Source of the DNA: Carnobacterium_B sp045617425
GTDB taxonomy: Bacteria > Bacillota > Bacilli > Lactobacillales > Carnobacteriaceae
Length of the DNA stretch: 64,000 nt
Reading direction: 5' to 3'
Assembly (NCBI RefSeq): GCF_045617425.1
Contig: NZ_JAZLIO010000015.1
Location: 186,001 to 250,000 of the forward strand
Position 1 is the first letter of the stretch, and each line of letters opens with the position of its first letter. The notes beneath the pieces are model-generated. The model was not told the origin of the DNA, did not search any database, and saw only the letters and a list, made by a program, of their open reading frames with translations. The position numbers and the translations under genes are program-made. This document shows, piece after piece, positions 1-9,480 of the stretch.

Positions 1-594
1 AGGTTCTTCTTCGCCAACACTAGTGGTCAAATATTGCGCAATCAAGGCATCATAACTTGCGGTGTGGCGGAAGACTTTTGCAGCTAAAGCTTGACGTGTT
101 TTAAGATTTGTTGCTCCTGTTTCTTCCAATTCACTGATGACATTATTATAATCAGCTGGATCCGTTAAAACAGTCACACTTGCATAATTTTTAGCTGCAC
201 TACGCAGCATGCTCGGACCGCCAATATCAATATTTTCAATGGCTTCCTCTAAAGCAACATCCTTTTTACTGATGGTTTCTTTGAATGGATAAAGATTTAC
301 CACCACAAAATCAATCGGTATGATGTTATGTTTTTCCATTGCCGACATGTGTTCAGGTAGATCACGTCTTCCTAATAGACCACCATGGATAAGTGGATGC
401 AAGGTTTTGACACGACCATCCATCATTTCTGGAAATCCAGTTACGTCTTCAACAGAAACAGTAGGGACACCTGCGTCTTCTAATATCTTCTTGGTTCCAC
501 CAGTTGAAATGATTTCGATTCCCTTTGCCACTAATGCTTTTGCGAATGGTACAATACCTTCTTTATCTGAAACGCTGATTAATGCTCTTGTCAC
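1..594 (-). CDS. purH: Bifunctional purine biosynthesis protein PurH, N-terminal part (cut by window edge)
   Basis: AICAR transformylase/IMP cyclohydrolase, the last two steps to IMP. The visible 198 codons are the N-terminal IMP cyclohydrolase (MGS-like) domain: the reading starts VTRALISVSDKEGIVPFAK and includes the STGGT phosphate-binding motif and DGRVKTLHP. The start is a GTG at 594, preceded by GAGGAG. It is the next gene after purN in the same direction, about 33 bp away, so it belongs to the pur operon. The C-terminal transformylase domain lies outside the window. Confidence 0.95.
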   Translation of the reverse strand, partial: MTRALISVSDKEGIVPFAKALVAKGIEIISTGGTKKILEDAGVPTVSVEDVTGFPEMMDGRVKTLHPLIHGGLLGRRDLPEHMSAMEKHNIIPIDFVVVNLYPFKETISKKDVALEEAIENIDIGGPSMLRSAAKNYASVTVLTDPADYNNVISELEETGATNLKTRQALAAKVFRHTASYDALIAQYLTTSVGEEEP

Positions 595-627
595 TGTATG
601 CCACTCCTCAATTTTTATTCCTTTTTT

Positions 628-1200
628 TTAAAGGCTTTTATTTTCAATCACTTTTTGAATGACTTGCGGAAAAAGACGGTGCTCTACTTGATGTATCCTG
701 GCCTCCAAAGAGTCTATTGTATCTTCAGGTAAAATAGCCACCTTCTCTTGTGCAATAATCGGTCCAGTGTCTACACCTGCATCAACAACGTGCACCGTCA
801 CACCAGTTTCCTTCTCATTTGATTCGAATGCATCTTGAATGCTGCTTTTACCAGGAAAGGATGGCAATAAAGAAGGATGGATATTCAAGATACGATTTGC
901 ATAAGCCATTAGCAATGTCGGTCCAATAATTCTCATGTATCCTGCCAATACAATCAAATCCACCGCGTTTAGTTCAAGTTGTTGCAATAGTTCAGACTCA
1001 TAGGCTGCTCGATTCTCATAATTTTTCGGACTGAAAACCTTAAAAGGGATACCCATTTTTTTTGCACGATCTATGACATACGCTTTCGGATTATCGCAAA
1101 ACAGGAAGCAAAGGGTTGCATCGATTTGTTTGGAGGCGCTTGCCTCAGCTATCGCTTGGAAATTAGACCCATTTCCTGAAGCAAATACAACTATCCTCAT
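628..1200 (-). CDS. purN: Phosphoribosylglycinamide formyltransferase PurN
   Basis: Transfers a formyl group from 10-formyl-THF to GAR in the third step of purine synthesis. 190 aa, normal length. Visible signatures are the N-terminal FASGNGSNFQAI loop, the catalytic Asn/His in NIHPSLLPSFPG and the catalytic Asp in HVVDAGVDTGPI. Its ATG overlaps the purM stop as ATGA, so the two are translationally coupled. Confidence 0.97.
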   Translation of the reverse strand: MRIVVFASGNGSNFQAIAEASASKQIDATLCFLFCDNPKAYVIDRAKKMGIPFKVFSPKNYENRAAYESELLQQLELNAVDLIVLAGYMRIIGPTLLMAYANRILNIHPSLLPSFPGKSSIQDAFESNEKETGVTVHVVDAGVDTGPIIAQEKVAILPEDTIDSLEARIHQVEHRLFPQVIQKVIENKSL

Positions 1201-2252
1201 AGTTGCTTCTCTTTCAAAACGACCTTTTCCTCTGTTTCTATTCCCTTTGAAACTACCGAACCGATCACATACCCTTTTTCGTTATTTCCTCTAAGGATAG
1301 CAATTACTTCAGGTACTTTTTCAGGAGCAACCGAAAGAACCATGCCGATGCCCATATTGAATATTTCATACATGTCACCTTCTGGAATTTTACCGATCGT
1401 TTGCATTGTTTGAAAGATCGGCAATACCGGCCAGCTCCCTAACTGAATTTGAGCTTGTACGTTTTTAGGAAGCATCCGCGGAATATTCTCAACGAATCCG
1501 CCGCCTGTGATATGTGCAACACTATGAAGCAAGTGTTTTTTTATCAATGGCAGCAATGCGTTAACGTAAATTTTTGTTGGCGTCAATAAAACATTACCTA
1601 ACTCTTGATTACCCAATCCATGAACTTTATCCGTTAATGTATACGCATGATCTTTAAAGAAAATTTTTCGTACTAACGAGTAACCGTTTGAATGGATTCC
1701 CGTTGAAGGTAGTCCAATCAACGTGTCCCCTTCTTGGACCAATGCAGAGGACAATAAGGCATCTTTTTCTGCAATACCCACTGTAAATCCTGCCAAATCA
1801 AAATCTTCTGGATTATACATATCCGGCATTTCAGCTGTTTCACCACCAATTAAGGCAGCTCCGGATTGGACACACCCTTCTGCCACACCCGCTACAATTT
1901 GCTCGATTTTTTCAGGATAGTTTTTCCCGACCGCAATATAATCTAAGAAATAAAGGGGTTCTGCTCCTTGAGCCACAATATCATTGACACACATCGCGAC
2001 ACAATCGATTCCAATTGTGTCCCATTTGCCAGATTCAATGGCCAACAGTAGTTTTGTCCCAACACCATCCGTCCCAGATATAAGAACGGGCTTTTTATAG
2101 TTGAGTTCGCCAAGATCAAAATGACCACCGAATCCACCGATTTCACCAAAAACACCCGGTCGTTTCGTACGTTTGACATGTTTTTTGATGCGTTCTACTG
2201 CTTCATAACCCGCTGTGACATCTACACCCGCTTTCGCATAGGCATTTCCCAT
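1197..2252 (-). CDS. purM: Phosphoribosylformylglycinamidine cyclo-ligase PurM (AIR synthetase)
   Basis: ATP-dependent ring closure of FGAM to AIR. 351 aa, usual length. The AIRS-family motifs ISGTDGVGTKL (N-terminal domain), IGGETAEMP (middle) and HITGGGFVENIPR (C-terminal half) are all present. The start ATG has GGGGAGGG just upstream, inside the end of purF. It couples to purN by a 4-bp overlap. Confidence 0.97.
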   Translation of the reverse strand: MGNAYAKAGVDVTAGYEAVERIKKHVKRTKRPGVFGEIGGFGGHFDLGELNYKKPVLISGTDGVGTKLLLAIESGKWDTIGIDCVAMCVNDIVAQGAEPLYFLDYIAVGKNYPEKIEQIVAGVAEGCVQSGAALIGGETAEMPDMYNPEDFDLAGFTVGIAEKDALLSSALVQEGDTLIGLPSTGIHSNGYSLVRKIFFKDHAYTLTDKVHGLGNQELGNVLLTPTKIYVNALLPLIKKHLLHSVAHITGGGFVENIPRMLPKNVQAQIQLGSWPVLPIFQTMQTIGKIPEGDMYEIFNMGIGMVLSVAPEKVPEVIAILRGNNEKGYVIGSVVSKGIETEEKVVLKEKQL

Positions 2253-2254
2253 TA

Positions 2255-3709
2255 TTACCCTCCCCTAAGATTTTCTTTTTGAATTTCGGTCATATTCTTT
2301 AGGTAGTCTTCTTCATAGTCGTACAGCCCTGCTGGATAATCCCCATTGAAACTGTCCATGCATAAACCTGAGTAAGGACTATCAAATTTCAATCCAATTG
2401 AATCAATTAAGCCTTCTTGGCTGAGAAATGACAAACTGTCTGCTCCGATAGACTCACACATTTCAGGAACTGTCATTCTTGCAGCAATCAGTTCAGCAGA
2501 TTTGCTAATATCAATCCCGTAAAAACTTGGATACATCAAGGGAGGAGAAGCGATGCGAACATGAACCTCTTTCGCTCCGGCCTCTTTCAATAACGTGACG
2601 ATTCGTTTACTTGTTGTACCTCGGACAATCGAGTCATCTACCATGACAACAATTTTCCCTTGCACGACTCCTTTAACAGCGGATAACTTCATTTTTGCAC
2701 CCAATTCGCGCAGTTCTTGTGTCGGTTGGATAAATGTGCGCCCTACATATTGATTCTTAATCAGTCCCATTTCATAGGGGATTCCACTCTCTTCAGCAAA
2801 ACCGCTAGCTGCGGATAATGACGAGTTAGGAACACCAATAACGATATCCGCATTCACCATAGGGGATTCTACCGCCAACCGTTTTCCCATTCTTTTACGA
2901 GCCGTATGCACATTCACACCGGCTATGTTTGAATCTGGTCGAGCAAAATAGATATATTCCATTGCCGCAATGGAGATGGTTGTATCTTCGGTGTATTTTT
3001 CAATCGTTAAGCCATTGGCATCAATAATGGCCAATTCTCCGGCATTAACATTACGGACAAACTCTGCCCCAATGGTATCGATGGCACACGTTTCACTTGC
3101 CATCACATAGGCACCATTTGGCAATAATCCAATAACAAGTGGACGTAAAGAGTTCGCATCCACAGCACCGAACATTTTTTCATCCGTCATAAGCACATAA
3201 GTAAACCCACCTTTAACAAGGTTCAGGCTTTCCTTTATTTTATTGATTAACGTGTCTTTCTGGCTACGTCTAATAAGATGGATCAACACTTCCGTATCTG
3301 ACGTCGAATGAAAGATCGCTCCATCTTCTTCCAGATTGCGTCGCAAGCTCTTGGCATTCACCAAGTTTCCATTGTGACAGATCGCGATATCTAAATCGTA
3401 GAAATGGTACAAGAAAGGCTGTACATTTTCGATGCTATTCTGTCCAGATGTTGAATAGCGTACATGTCCGATAGCACGATCTCCTGACAATCGTTTAAGG
3501 TCGTCTCCATTTTTAAAGACTTCACTAATCAACCCAAGATTGCGATGAACCAATAGTTTCCCATTATTACAAGAAACGATTCCAGCACCTTCTTGTCCGC
3601 GATGCTGCAAACTATGCAATCCAAAATAAGTCAGTTGGCTAGCACTTGGATCACCCCAAATGCCAAACACCCCACACTCTTCATTTAAGCTTTTTGTTTC
3701 AGCAAACAT
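2255..3709 (-). CDS. purF: Amidophosphoribosyltransferase PurF, with two of four Fe-S ligands changed
   Basis: Commits PRPP to purine synthesis. The start at 3709 is chosen because AGGAGG lies 7 nt upstream and it restores the 11-residue propeptide before the catalytic Cys (MFAETKSLNEEC), as in B. subtilis PurF. The Ntn glutaminase domain is N-terminal; the phosphoribosyltransferase PRPP loop VMVDDSIVRGTTS is C-terminal. From family knowledge, the B. subtilis enzyme holds a 4Fe-4S cluster with four Cys. Here the motif usually read YPCFYGID is YPSFYGID, and the CxxC near the C-terminus is CMDS. So two ligands are Ser, while the Cys in SETCA and GLCMD remain. It overlaps the end of purL. Confidence 0.95.
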   Translation of the reverse strand: MFAETKSLNEECGVFGIWGDPSASQLTYFGLHSLQHRGQEGAGIVSCNNGKLLVHRNLGLISEVFKNGDDLKRLSGDRAIGHVRYSTSGQNSIENVQPFLYHFYDLDIAICHNGNLVNAKSLRRNLEEDGAIFHSTSDTEVLIHLIRRSQKDTLINKIKESLNLVKGGFTYVLMTDEKMFGAVDANSLRPLVIGLLPNGAYVMASETCAIDTIGAEFVRNVNAGELAIIDANGLTIEKYTEDTTISIAAMEYIYFARPDSNIAGVNVHTARKRMGKRLAVESPMVNADIVIGVPNSSLSAASGFAEESGIPYEMGLIKNQYVGRTFIQPTQELRELGAKMKLSAVKGVVQGKIVVMVDDSIVRGTTSKRIVTLLKEAGAKEVHVRIASPPLMYPSFYGIDISKSAELIAARMTVPEMCESIGADSLSFLSQEGLIDSIGLKFDSPYSGLCMDSFNGDYPAGLYDYEEDYLKNMTEIQKENLRGG

Positions 3710-5916
3710 GGGATAGCCTCCTGCCATTTCATTTCTACTTCTTTTATGGATAAAGCAATTATTTCGTTTTCAGTAGCTATTTTTGCGAATCCATTATTTT
3801 CGACTGTCCCAATTTCTGTTGCAGTTGATTTAACTAGCGCTTTGAATGCAAGGACATTTTCAGGTTTCACTGTTACTATAAAACGCGATTGCGTTTCACT
3901 GAATAACCATTTTTTATCCATCGCTACTGTTACATCGAATCCTAATGCCGTATCGAAGACGCTCTCCATCAAACCGACCGCCAATCCACCTTCTGCTAAA
4001 TCGTGAGCACTTTCAATCAATCCAGCCTGAATAGCTTTTAAAACAGTGTCTTGGTTCTCTTTTTCGATTGTCAGATCGAAATCCATTAGCTTTCCTTCAA
4101 TTTTGCCCAATTCTAATTTTTGTAATTCGGAACCATTAAAATCCGCTTTTGTATCGCCAATGATGAAAATTCGATCATTGGCATTTTTGAATGCCTGGGT
4201 TGTAATGTGTTTGCTGTCCTCAATCAGACCGACCATGCCAATCAACGGTGTCGGGTAAATAGCTTCCCCATCCATTTCATTGTAGAGCGATACGTTACCC
4301 GAAATCACTGGGGTACCCAATAAACGACAGGCTTCTGATATGCCATCTGCCGAAGTACTCAATTCCCAGAAAATCTCTGGCTTATCAGGATTCCCGTAAT
4401 TCAGACAATCTGTGATGGCCATTGGTCTTCCTCCACTAGCCACAATATTACGAGCGGCCTCTGAAACTGCAATCTGTCCACCAATCTCAGGATTTAAATA
4501 GATGTAACGACTATTACAGTCCGTCGTCATCGCGAGCGCTTTTTCAGTTCCACGTATGCGAATAACAGCAGCATCACTTCCTGGTCCCACAACGGTGCTC
4601 GTACGGACCATCGAATCATAAGTTTGATAAATATTTTTCTTTGAAGCAAGTGTTGGTTGTTGCAACAACTTAACCAGCGTTTCTGCAGCAGACGTAAAGA
4701 TTGGCTGATAGTCAGCCATTGCAGCAAATAACGCGATGCGCTCAGGCTCTTGCATCGGTTTAAGGTATTCTGGTGCATCCTCTGCTAAAGCATCAACTGG
4801 TACATTAGCAACTTCTTTTCCATCATGAAATAGACGATACAACCCATCGTCTGTGACTTCCCCGATAGTAACAGCTGCTAATTCATATTTTTCAAACAAC
4901 TCAATAATCCGTTGTTCTTCGCCTTTCTTAACACACAACAACATCCGCTCTTGCGATTCAGAAAGCATGATTTCATAAGGAGTCATATGTGTTTCGCGTT
5001 GTGGAACATCATCCAAATTCAAAATCAACCCACTACCCGCTTTTGAAGCCATTTCAGCGCTTGATGAAACCAGTCCTGCAGCTCCCATATCCTGGATTCC
5101 GATCAAAGCATCAGAATAATCATAGATGCATTCTAGGCAAGCTTCCATCAATAGCTTTTCCATAAACGGATCTCCAACTTGGACGGCAGAACGTTGCGCT
5201 TCTTCTTCCTCTTTGAATTCAACAGATGCAAACGTCGCTCCATGAATACCATCACGTCCCGTTTTAGCGCCTACATACATGATTGTGTTTCCAGTCCCTT
5301 TAGCTTGCCCTTTTTGAATATTTTTTTGGTCGATCAAGCCGACACACATGACATTTACCAAAGGATTGCCTTTGTAACAAGGATCAAAAACAGTTTCTCC
5401 ACCCACCGTTGGTATACCGATACAATTGCCGTAACCACTAACCCCAGCTACAACTTCTTCGAAAATATATTTTGTGCGTTCGTTGTCTAACTCACCGAAA
5501 CGCAGAGAGTCTAGGATCGCAATTGGACGGGCTCCCATACTAAAAATATCGCGAATAATTCCTCCGACACCAGTCGCCGCTCCTTCGTAGGGCTCAACCG
5601 CAGATGGGTGATTATGACTCTCCACCTTAAAGACAACCGCCTGACCATCACCAATATCAACAATTCCTGCACCTTCACCCGGCCCTTGCAACACTTGTGT
5701 TCCTGCAGTAGGAAATTTTCGCAAAATCGATTTTGAGTTTTTATAAGAGCAATGTTCACTCCACATAACAGAAAACAGACCTGTTTCAGTGTAGTTCGGT
5801 AAACGGTGCAAAATATCCTCACTGATGATGGCGTACTCTTCGTCAGTCAATCCCCATTCACGATAGACTTCCAACTCTTTTACTTGTTCGGGTGTTGGTT
5901 CCAAAAAAACCATCAT
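3685..5916 (-). CDS. purL: Phosphoribosylformylglycinamidine synthase large subunit PurL
   Basis: Synthetase subunit of the PurLQS complex, which makes FGAM from FGAR. 743 aa, the short Gram-positive form without a fused glutaminase. Motifs include MWSEHCSYKNSK, VESHNHPSAVEPYEGAATG and GGETVFDPCYKG. The ATG at 5916 is preferred over a GTG two codons earlier: AAGGAG is 8 nt from the ATG but only 2 nt from the GTG, and the ATG gives an ATGA overlap with the purQ stop. Confidence 0.97.
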   Translation of the reverse strand: MMVFLEPTPEQVKELEVYREWGLTDEEYAIISEDILHRLPNYTETGLFSVMWSEHCSYKNSKSILRKFPTAGTQVLQGPGEGAGIVDIGDGQAVVFKVESHNHPSAVEPYEGAATGVGGIIRDIFSMGARPIAILDSLRFGELDNERTKYIFEEVVAGVSGYGNCIGIPTVGGETVFDPCYKGNPLVNVMCVGLIDQKNIQKGQAKGTGNTIMYVGAKTGRDGIHGATFASVEFKEEEEAQRSAVQVGDPFMEKLLMEACLECIYDYSDALIGIQDMGAAGLVSSSAEMASKAGSGLILNLDDVPQRETHMTPYEIMLSESQERMLLCVKKGEEQRIIELFEKYELAAVTIGEVTDDGLYRLFHDGKEVANVPVDALAEDAPEYLKPMQEPERIALFAAMADYQPIFTSAAETLVKLLQQPTLASKKNIYQTYDSMVRTSTVVGPGSDAAVIRIRGTEKALAMTTDCNSRYIYLNPEIGGQIAVSEAARNIVASGGRPMAITDCLNYGNPDKPEIFWELSTSADGISEACRLLGTPVISGNVSLYNEMDGEAIYPTPLIGMVGLIEDSKHITTQAFKNANDRIFIIGDTKADFNGSELQKLELGKIEGKLMDFDLTIEKENQDTVLKAIQAGLIESAHDLAEGGLAVGLMESVFDTALGFDVTVAMDKKWLFSETQSRFIVTVKPENVLAFKALVKSTATEIGTVENNGFAKIATENEIIALSIKEVEMKWQEAIPCLLKQKA

Positions 5917-6593
5917 TGGCACAGCTCCTTCTGATAATTTTTATACATAGACTGGAATAATTTTAATCCATCATCTGAACCCAATAATGCTTCAACAGCC
6001 CTTTCAGGATGAGGCATCATACCCAATACGTTTCCTTGCTTATTGATAATGCCCGCTATATTTTCGATGCTTCCATTTGGGTTGTCATTCGCATACGTAA
6101 AAACAATTTGATTGTTATCCTTCATTTGCTGCAATGTTTCTTTATCACAGTAGTAATTCCCCTCACCATGTGCGATAGGTACCGTAATAACTTCTCCTTG
6201 TTCGTAACTTGATGTAAATGATGTATGTACGTTTTCTACTTTTAGATTTTGCTGCTTAGAGATGAATTTCAGTGAATCATTGCGGCGTAACGCTCCCGGT
6301 AATAAACCCGCTTCTGTCAAAATTTGAAATCCATTACACGCTCCAAAAACAGGCTTGCCCTCTTCAGCAAATCGAATCACTTCAGCCATAATAGTGGAAA
6401 ATCGGGCAATAGAACCCGTGCGCAAGTAATCTCCGTAAGAGAATCCTCCTGGGAGTAACACTGCATCGAATCCTTGCAAGTTGTTTTCATAGTGCTGAAC
6501 ATATTCCGCGTCTACCCCAAGACTATCTTTTACAGCTGTATACATGTCTAAGTCGCAATTGGATCCAGGGAAAACAATAATGGCAAATTTCAT
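5913..6593 (-). CDS. purQ: Phosphoribosylformylglycinamidine synthase glutaminase subunit PurQ
   Basis: Supplies ammonia to PurL. 226 aa class I glutamine amidotransferase with the nucleophile Cys in FGACNGFQIL and the His/Glu pair in MPHPERAVEALLG. Its ATG overlaps the purS stop as TAATG, and its own stop overlaps the purL start. These are signs of strict translational coupling of the three subunits. Confidence 0.97.
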   Translation of the reverse strand: MKFAIIVFPGSNCDLDMYTAVKDSLGVDAEYVQHYENNLQGFDAVLLPGGFSYGDYLRTGSIARFSTIMAEVIRFAEEGKPVFGACNGFQILTEAGLLPGALRRNDSLKFISKQQNLKVENVHTSFTSSYEQGEVITVPIAHGEGNYYCDKETLQQMKDNNQIVFTYANDNPNGSIENIAGIINKQGNVLGMMPHPERAVEALLGSDDGLKLFQSMYKNYQKELCQ

Positions 6594-6844
6594 TACATTC
6601 CAACCTCCTGAATATCATACCGGTATGTTTCAATTACCACATTTGCTAAAAGTTTGTCACAGATCTCTTCAATTACGTGTTCAATATCCTTTTCATCCTT
6701 AGAAACTTGGATTTCAAAATATTTCCCAATACGGATATTTTCGATTGACTCATATCCCATGCGATGAACCGCACCCTTGACAGCTTCCCCTTGCGGATCT
6801 AGAACTGAATCTTTATAAGTGACATAAACGGTTACTTTATACAC
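6593..6844 (-). CDS. purS: Phosphoribosylformylglycinamidine synthase subunit PurS
   Basis: 83-aa structural subunit that bridges PurL and PurQ in Gram-positive bacteria. It has the typical start YKVTVYVTYKDSVLDPQGEA and the NVVIETYRYDI ending. Starts at GTG 6844, with a weak GTGAGG-type ribosome site about 10 nt upstream. About 85 bp separate it from purC. Confidence 0.95.
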   Translation of the reverse strand: MYKVTVYVTYKDSVLDPQGEAVKGAVHRMGYESIENIRIGKYFEIQVSKDEKDIEHVIEEICDKLLANVVIETYRYDIQEVGM

Positions 6845-6929
6845 GATTGAAACGCCTCACTTTTCTCTTTTGATTTATAGTAGTTGATTTTCATTATTCT
6901 GTGTCTATTGGAAAGGATGATTCGTTTAT

Positions 6930-7640
6930 TCAGATGTTGTTCAGTCGCTTCAATACTTCAGCATAAACTGGAATGATATCTCCTAAATTTCGGCGATAAA
7001 GATCTTTGTCCAAATGTTCTTTCGTATTTATATCCCATAAACGGCAAGTATCTGGGGATATTTCATCAGCGAGGATGATTTTCCCATCAGCCGTTTTTCC
7101 AAATTCAATTTTAAAATCAATTAAACGAATAGCGATTTTTTTGAACATTTCCACTAAGGCAGCATTGATTTCTAAGGCTTGTTTTTTTATTTCTAAGATC
7201 TCTTTATCGTTCGCAATGCTTAGCATCTTAACGTGTGAATCATTAATAAATGGATCATCTAGATTATCATTTTTGTAATAGAATTCAAGAATAGGAAAAG
7301 ATAAATTGATTCCCTCCTCTATACCAAATCGTTTTGTAAAACTGCCTGCTGACGTATTACGAACAACTACCTCCAAAGGAATCATTTCAACCTTATTTAT
7401 CAATTGTTCGGTTTTTGATACTTCTTGGATATAGTGACTTGAAAAGCCTCTTTCAGCTAAATACGTGAATATCAAGCCAGTAATTTGGTTGTTCAATTCT
7501 CCTTTTCCTTCAACATTTTCTTTTTTAGCACCATTTAATGAAGTAACTTGGTTTAAATACTCTGCTAAAAGAATTGCCTCTTGATTAGTTGCATACAATT
7601 TTTTAGCTTTCCCGGTATAAAGCAATTCTTTCCTTTCCAT
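6930..7640 (-). CDS. purC: SAICAR synthetase PurC
   Basis: Phosphoribosylaminoimidazole-succinocarboxamide synthase, joining CAIR and aspartate. 236 aa. The start at 7640 gives the family start MERKELLYTGKAKKLY and follows AAAGGGAG by a normal spacing; nine upstream codons in the same frame are rejected. Other motifs: VVRNTSAGSFTKRFG and LADEISPDTCRLWD. It is the first gene of the second pur unit. In many Bacillota purB would sit between purK and purC; it is missing here. Confidence 0.97.
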   Translation of the reverse strand: MERKELLYTGKAKKLYATNQEAILLAEYLNQVTSLNGAKKENVEGKGELNNQITGLIFTYLAERGFSSHYIQEVSKTEQLINKVEMIPLEVVVRNTSAGSFTKRFGIEEGINLSFPILEFYYKNDNLDDPFINDSHVKMLSIANDKEILEIKKQALEINAALVEMFKKIAIRLIDFKIEFGKTADGKIILADEISPDTCRLWDINTKEHLDKDLYRRNLGDIIPVYAEVLKRLNNI

Positions 7641-7655
7641 TATCTCTCCCTTTCT

Positions 7656-7727
7656 ATTTACGAACAATATTTTGTTATAATGTTAAATCATTCGCTTTAA
7701 TTGTAGCACTCAACTTTTGATTGTCAA
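7656..7727 (-). promoter_or_regulatory. purC promoter with PurR-type PurBox pair
   Basis: On the minus strand TTGACA (7722-7727) and TACAAT (7700-7705) are 16 nt apart. Downstream lie two inverted PurBox-like sites: 7656-7668 reads ATTTACGAACAAT on the plus strand (12 of 13 to the known AWWWCCGAACWWT consensus), and 7687-7699 is a weaker partner with CGAATGAT. Their CGAA and TTCG cores are 26 nt apart. This predicts control by PurR through PRPP. Confidence 0.8.
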
Positions 7728-7783
7728 TGGAATAGCCCCTATTTTTTTAAATGATAAAATAACGAAACCTATCTTACAACATT

Positions 7784-7813
7784 AAAAAAGACCGGAACAA
7801 TGGCTCCGGTCTT
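7784..7813 (-). terminator. Rho-independent terminator after purK
   Basis: Stem GACCGGA/TCCGGTC with an 8-nt loop, followed on the minus strand by TTTTTT. It lies just past the purK stop and separates the purEK unit from purC. Confidence 0.9.
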
Positions 7814-7819
7814 CCTACG

Positions 7820-8977
7820 TTAATTCAGTCCTAATTTTTTGCGCGCTTCATTCCAAATCCCGGTATTCTCTATTTCTATCAGGGTTTCTTCCACGTCCTT
7901 TGTCAAGATCGTGACGTGTCCGACTTTTCTATTTGTATGTAAGTCTTCTTTCCCATAGTAATGAAACGACCATTCTGCTTTTTTATCACGAAACGCTAAA
8001 CTGTCTTCCATATCTTGCCCTAAAATATTAACCATAACGACATCCGAAAGTAAGCGTGCTTTTGGCATTGTCAACCCAGCTACCGCTCGGATATGTGCAT
8101 CAAACTGCGAAAGGGACATTGCTTCAATCGTGTAATGTCCTGAATTATGCGGACGAGGCGCCAGTTCATTGACAAAGATGTCATCGTCTTTTGTCAAAAA
8201 CAGTTCGATCCCTAACGTTCCAACCAATTGCAACGCATCAGCAATTTGTTGAGCCGCTTCCACCGCTTTTCCACTCACTACTGGAGAAATCCGAGCGGGT
8301 ACAATGCTTTCATGTAAAATATTATTGACGTGGATATTCTCAGAAACAGGGAAAATGGTCGTCTCTCCTTTTTGATTGCGAACAATCATGACCGATAATT
8401 CTTTCGAAAAAGGTACCCAAGCTTCAAGAATACAGCTGTTGTCAGCAATCAGCGCTTCTGCTTCTACTTTATCCGCTTCTGATTTCAAAACAACCTGTCC
8501 CTTGCCATCGTATCCAAAACGTGTTGTTTTCAATATACAGGGATAGCCAATTTTTTCAACGGCAGCATTCAGTTGGTCTATTGTTTCCACAACCTCAAAA
8601 GCTGCTATAGAGACCTCAATAGATTCTAAAAATCGTTTTTCTTTGATTCGGTCTTGCGTAATAGCTATTACTTCGCTACCTTGTGGAATAGCTGCCAACT
8701 CTTCCATCTCTTGCAATGCTTTCGCATCAATATTTTCAAATTCAAATGTCAGAACAGTTGCTCTTCTCGCAAATTCACGTAAAGCTTTTGTATCTGCATA
8801 ATCGGCACGGATGTTCCAGTCAGACACTTGAGCTGCCGGACAATTCTGATTAGGATCCAAGACACCAACAACAAATCCCATCTTTTTTGCTGATTGAGCC
8901 ATCATCTTTCCTAATTGTCCGCCTCCAATAATTCCAATAGTATCTCCTGGTTTAAGTGTTCTATACAAGGTCTTCAC
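7820..8977 (-). CDS. purK: N5-carboxyaminoimidazole ribonucleotide synthase PurK
   Basis: ATP-grasp enzyme that carboxylates AIR with bicarbonate. 385 aa. Shows the dinucleotide-like N-terminal IGIIGGGQLGKMMAQSA and the ATP-grasp motif NELAPRPHNSGHYTIEA. The start read is GTG at 8977, which overlaps purE by 17 bp and has only a weak AGAAAG site upstream; a TTG three codons later is possible. Confidence 0.95.
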   Translation of the reverse strand: MKTLYRTLKPGDTIGIIGGGQLGKMMAQSAKKMGFVVGVLDPNQNCPAAQVSDWNIRADYADTKALREFARRATVLTFEFENIDAKALQEMEELAAIPQGSEVIAITQDRIKEKRFLESIEVSIAAFEVVETIDQLNAAVEKIGYPCILKTTRFGYDGKGQVVLKSEADKVEAEALIADNSCILEAWVPFSKELSVMIVRNQKGETTIFPVSENIHVNNILHESIVPARISPVVSGKAVEAAQQIADALQLVGTLGIELFLTKDDDIFVNELAPRPHNSGHYTIEAMSLSQFDAHIRAVAGLTMPKARLLSDVVMVNILGQDMEDSLAFRDKKAEWSFHYYGKEDLHTNRKVGHVTILTKDVEETLIEIENTGIWNEARKKLGLN

Positions 8978-9449
8978 TACTTTCTATTACACTTTTTTTT
9001 AGCTTATCACGTCTTACTTCCAATTTTTTTGCTAATTCTTCATCTTCAATAGACAGAATCTGAACCGCAAGAAGTCCCGCATTCTCGGCTCCTGCTTTCC
9101 CAATCGCCACAGTCGCAACAGGTACACCCGCCGGCATTTGTACAATCGACAATAACGAATCCATTCCATTTAGCGCTCGAGATTGTATCGGTACACCTAT
9201 GACTGGCAACGTAGTTTTTGCTGCGATCATGCCCGGTAAATGAGCGGCACCTCCAGCTCCAGCAATGATTATTTTTGTACCTAATTCTCTTGCTTGTTCC
9301 GCAAAACTAAACATCAAATCCGGCGTCCGATGGGCTGATACCACTTTTTTTTCATACGCTATATCAAATTTATCTAACATCGCACAGCAGTCTTTCATCG
9401 TTTCCCAATCAGAAGTGCTCCCCATAACAACAGAGACAATGGTATTCAT
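8961..9449 (-). CDS. purE: N5-CAIR mutase PurE
   Basis: Moves the carboxyl group of N5-CAIR to CAIR. 162 aa, class I PurE, with VVMGSTSDWETM at the N-terminus, the active-site SAHRTPDLM and GAGGAAHLPGM. GGAGG lies a normal distance before the ATG. It is first of the two-gene purEK unit. Confidence 0.97.
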   Translation of the reverse strand: MNTIVSVVMGSTSDWETMKDCCAMLDKFDIAYEKKVVSAHRTPDLMFSFAEQARELGTKIIIAGAGGAAHLPGMIAAKTTLPVIGVPIQSRALNGMDSLLSIVQMPAGVPVATVAIGKAGAENAGLLAVQILSIEDEELAKKLEVRRDKLKKSVIESSEDLV

Positions 9450-9480
9450 TCATTTTCCTCCACTCTATTTTCTCACGTTT

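Noticed and set aside
320..631. 103-codon frame opposite purH
   Set aside because: It lies antisense to a clear purH reading frame and shows no family motif.
7641..7800. Purine riboswitch in the purC leader
   Set aside because: No three-way junction or conserved loops could be found; PurBoxes explain the region.
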